Positions 62,109 through 64,000 of a stretch of DNA of 64,000 bases are shown here, one piece after another. The stretch lies in the NCBI GenBank assembly GCA_009991425.1, contig JAACWH010000028.1, positions 1-64,000 on the forward strand. Reading direction: 5' to 3'. Each line of letters opens with the position of its first letter. Within the stretch, counting starts at the first letter, position 1. A model generated the notes under the pieces. It saw only the letters and a list, made by a program, of their open reading frames with translations, had not been told where the DNA came from and searched no databases. The DNA comes from Leptospira sp. GTDB taxonomy: Bacteria; Spirochaetota; Leptospiria; Leptospirales; Leptospiraceae. Position numbers and translations under genes: made by a program.

Positions 62109-64000
62109 ATGAAAAATAAATTCGAAAAATCTCCCTTATCCATCAAATCTTTTGATTTTTATTTAGGCTCCATGTTATTTGCACTAGCATTTATTAGCTC
62201 TATTTATTTTTTACAAGTCGCTTGGATGTTCTTCTTAGATAATTGTCCCAACCAAGATGTTATGAGTTGGGATGAAAATATTAGACTTGTAACTGTGCTT
62301 GATCAGTATTCTGACTTTCATTTGGGCAGATGGGTTGCTGCGATAATTCCATTTTTTGAAGCACCGACTTGGCCTCCACTGCGTTCTCTTATAACACTGA
62401 TTTTACTTTATATTCCAACAGGTTATTCTGTTATCATCGAAGATTCCTTCCTTGGACTTTTGTTCTTGGCTTTTACTTTCCTATCCATTGGAATCGTCTC
62501 CTACCGAATAACAAAGAATGCTTTGTATGCTGGTCTGATTACCTTGGTTACAATAGGATTTTTGATTCATACTTTTGAGGTTCCTGCTTATAGTTTATCA
62601 TCCATGTTGGAAACCCAGGCAATGTTTGCCTCGATTTGGTGTTTTTACTATTTGTATTTAGCTTATTCTTCGAGTGGAGAAATTTTAAATAAAGTAAAAT
62701 GGGGATTGGGAATCTCGCTTATATTTTTCTTCTTCACAAAATACCCATACGGCTTAATGCTTTTTATTGCACTTGCAATTGTTGAAGCACTTCGTTCTCC
62801 TACAGGGATTTTTCGCCTCGCAAAACATGCTTTAGATACGCACTACAAAGGGATCAGATGGATCTTATTGATTCTAATTTTACTAGGCTTACTGGGACTT
62901 CCCATTGCCAAAAAATTAGGGCTAGTCAATCCGAACTTGCGTATCTACAAATTAATGTATTATTATCTAACTCTACCTATTTTCTTAGATTTCAATTACT
63001 TTCTTTGGAAGCAGAGACTTAGCCTAAGAAAACTTGTTCCGGCGAGTCTTCGTGCGGTATATATATTAGGAATGATGCCATCACTATTTTGGATTTATTT
63101 GAATCCAGACCGTGTAACAAGTTTAATTGGTGCTTCCAATATTGTGAATAAATTTACAAAAAGTTTTTTCTACAGTTTGATCGCATCCCCCTCCGGTGAT
63201 ATCTTTTTGCCCCAAGCTGTTTTTGATAGTCCCTGGGCGATACGTTCCATGATATTTTTTGCACTGGTGGCGATTTTTCTTTGGGTCAGAATCCAATTGA
63301 AAAATAGTAAAAATGCTATTAGTGAACCTAATACAAACTTAGAAGAAATTTCAGAGAGCTCTCCGACTTGGCAGACAAAACTTTATGCAAAGCTCAGTGC
63401 ATGGGAATTTGGCAAATTTAGCGTGCTTAAAGACCCATTGGTTGGTTTAACCTTAATTCTATTCTTTCAAATTTTTATTCTTGAGATTACAACTCCCAAT
63501 AAACAACAGCGTTATGTTCTCCAGTTCATTCCCTGCTTGTCTCTCCTAACGGGACTTTGGTTGCTTAGACCTTTAGTAGATTCTTCTCTTCGAAAAATTG
63601 TAAATTTACATAGAGTTTGGCAGGTTCTTGCTGCCTTAGTATTCCTTCTAAGTATAGGATTGTTTGCAAATGAAAGAGGTTTTTGGACTAAATCCTATAG
63701 TGATGATAGATACTATTGTCTGCGTGGGGAAGATGCAAGTATCTTTGAGCCTGCAAGATGGGTAACGGCTCAACTTCCCTTAGATAAAAATTTAGTTCTT
63801 GTGAATGGATTTCACGAGGATATTCATTTTGACAAAACAGGTAGATTGCTTGCTTCGGAGATTGATGTTTTGATTCGTATGAGTCGTTTCAAAAATTACA
63901 TCATTCGAAATGACCACAAATACAATATTAAAACCTGGGATGATTTTGATAGTCTAGTAACTATTGGGCCTAGCTGTGAAGATTCCTACCTAAAAGAAAG
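62109..64000 (+). CDS. GT-C-like membrane glycosyltransferase, 3' end outside window
   Basis: At least 630 residues, open to the window end. After the first hydrophobic helix a loop reads MSWDENIRLVTVLDQY, with acidic residues where GT-C/PMT-type glycosyltransferases have their catalytic Asp; about eleven more hydrophobic segments follow, then a soluble C-terminal part (from about 560: FHEDIHFDKTGRLLASEID). It resembles large dolichyl-phosphate-mannose-type transferases of bacterial envelopes. ATG 62109 chosen; no strong ribosome site. Substrate unknown. Confidence 0.8.
   Translation, partial: MKNKFEKSPLSIKSFDFYLGSMLFALAFISSIYFLQVAWMFFLDNCPNQDVMSWDENIRLVTVLDQYSDFHLGRWVAAIIPFFEAPTWPPLRSLITLILLYIPTGYSVIIEDSFLGLLFLAFTFLSIGIVSYRITKNALYAGLITLVTIGFLIHTFEVPAYSLSSMLETQAMFASIWCFYYLYLAYSSSGEILNKVKWGLGISLIFFFFTKYPYGLMLFIALAIVEALRSPTGIFRLAKHALDTHYKGIRWILLILILLGLLGLPIAKKLGLVNPNLRIYKLMYYYLTLPIFLDFNYFLWKQRLSLRKLVPASLRAVYILGMMPSLFWIYLNPDRVTSLIGASNIVNKFTKSFFYSLIASPSGDIFLPQAVFDSPWAIRSMIFFALVAIFLWVRIQLKNSKNAISEPNTNLEEISESSPTWQTKLYAKLSAWEFGKFSVLKDPLVGLTLILFFQIFILEITTPNKQQRYVLQFIPCLSLLTGLWLLRPLVDSSLRKIVNLHRVWQVLAALVFLLSIGLFANERGFWTKSYSDDRYYCLRGEDASIFEPARWVTAQLPLDKNLVLVNGFHEDIHFDKTGRLLASEIDVLIRMSRFKNYIIRNDHKYNIKTWDDFDSLVTIGPSCEDSYLKE

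Noticed and set aside
1..64000. tRNA, rRNA genes or CRISPR arrays
   Set aside because: No cloverleaf with TTC-like T-loop and no CCA/tRNA body, no rRNA-like sequence, and no regularly spaced direct repeats with unique spacers were seen. The repeats at 14293-15060 are coding.

Overview
The window looks like a spirochaete of the family Leptospiraceae, most likely Leptospira. The evidence is low-GC DNA with many TTG/GTG starts, a MqnD menaquinone (futalosine-route) gene, a MBOAT plus DUF1574-like pair, many small lipoproteins with loose lipoboxes, and a rep-parB-parA cluster of the kind known from the L. biflexa LE1 plasmid-prophage and from secondary Leptospira replicons. asd is known to lie on the small (second) chromosome of L. 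interrogans. asd together with the par/rep locus makes a second-chromosome origin region my preferred reading, but this is inference.

Layout. 1-1.2 kb: right end of an IS3-family element that has cut the 5' end of a membrane-protein gene, then a GC-rich strongly foldable element. 1.2-16 kb: an ethylmalonyl/methylmalonyl-CoA mutase and its MeaB chaperone; a lytic transglycosylase; an unusual cytosolic histidine kinase with a substrate-binding-protein-like sensor; GT-C-like membrane proteins; a PlsC acyltransferase; MqnD; and a large discoidin/fibre-repeat protein. 16-19 kb: replication/partition locus on the minus strand, parA then parB then rep. Between parB and rep lie a well-formed rep promoter, a divergent promoter and a strong terminator that together predict a ~54-nt RNA antisense to the rep leader. 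Repeated octamers, a direct-repeat pair and two identical 16-bp palindromes accompany it. 19-23.6 kb: a degenerate NtrC-like AAA+ protein, unknown genes, and an ~800-bp AT-rich non-coding stretch with short repeats.

23.6-40 kb: MBOAT acyltransferase with its SGNH-like partner, asd, pyruvate kinase behind an unknown gene, an ECF sigma/FecR pair, a SFPD-repeat exported protein, a HAMP membrane protein, a voltage-sensor-like membrane protein, and a COG2509 flavoprotein. 40-49 kb: Uup-like ABC-F ATPase, a YqjD/YqjE-like envelope trio, an OmpR-type response regulator, a STAS protein, EpmA (EF-P lysyltransferase-like), and an orphan RND pump behind a 22-bp imperfect palindrome. 49-64 kb: a TPP riboswitch whose closing helix reaches the thiM start codon, then thiM-thiD; a GAF-GAF-PP2C phosphatase; argB; a nitrilase-family amidase; an adenylate cyclase; an exbB-exbD-tonB operon that ends in an exported papain-like protein lacking both catalytic Cys and His; two small lipoproteins; and a GT-C-like protein running off the end.

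Most interesting candidates: the predicted antisense RNA and repeat-rich control region of rep, the twin palindromes upstream of parA (candidate parS/operator), the cloverleaf element at 1.1 kb, and the dead C1 protease coupled to TonB. No tRNA, rRNA or CRISPR array was seen.
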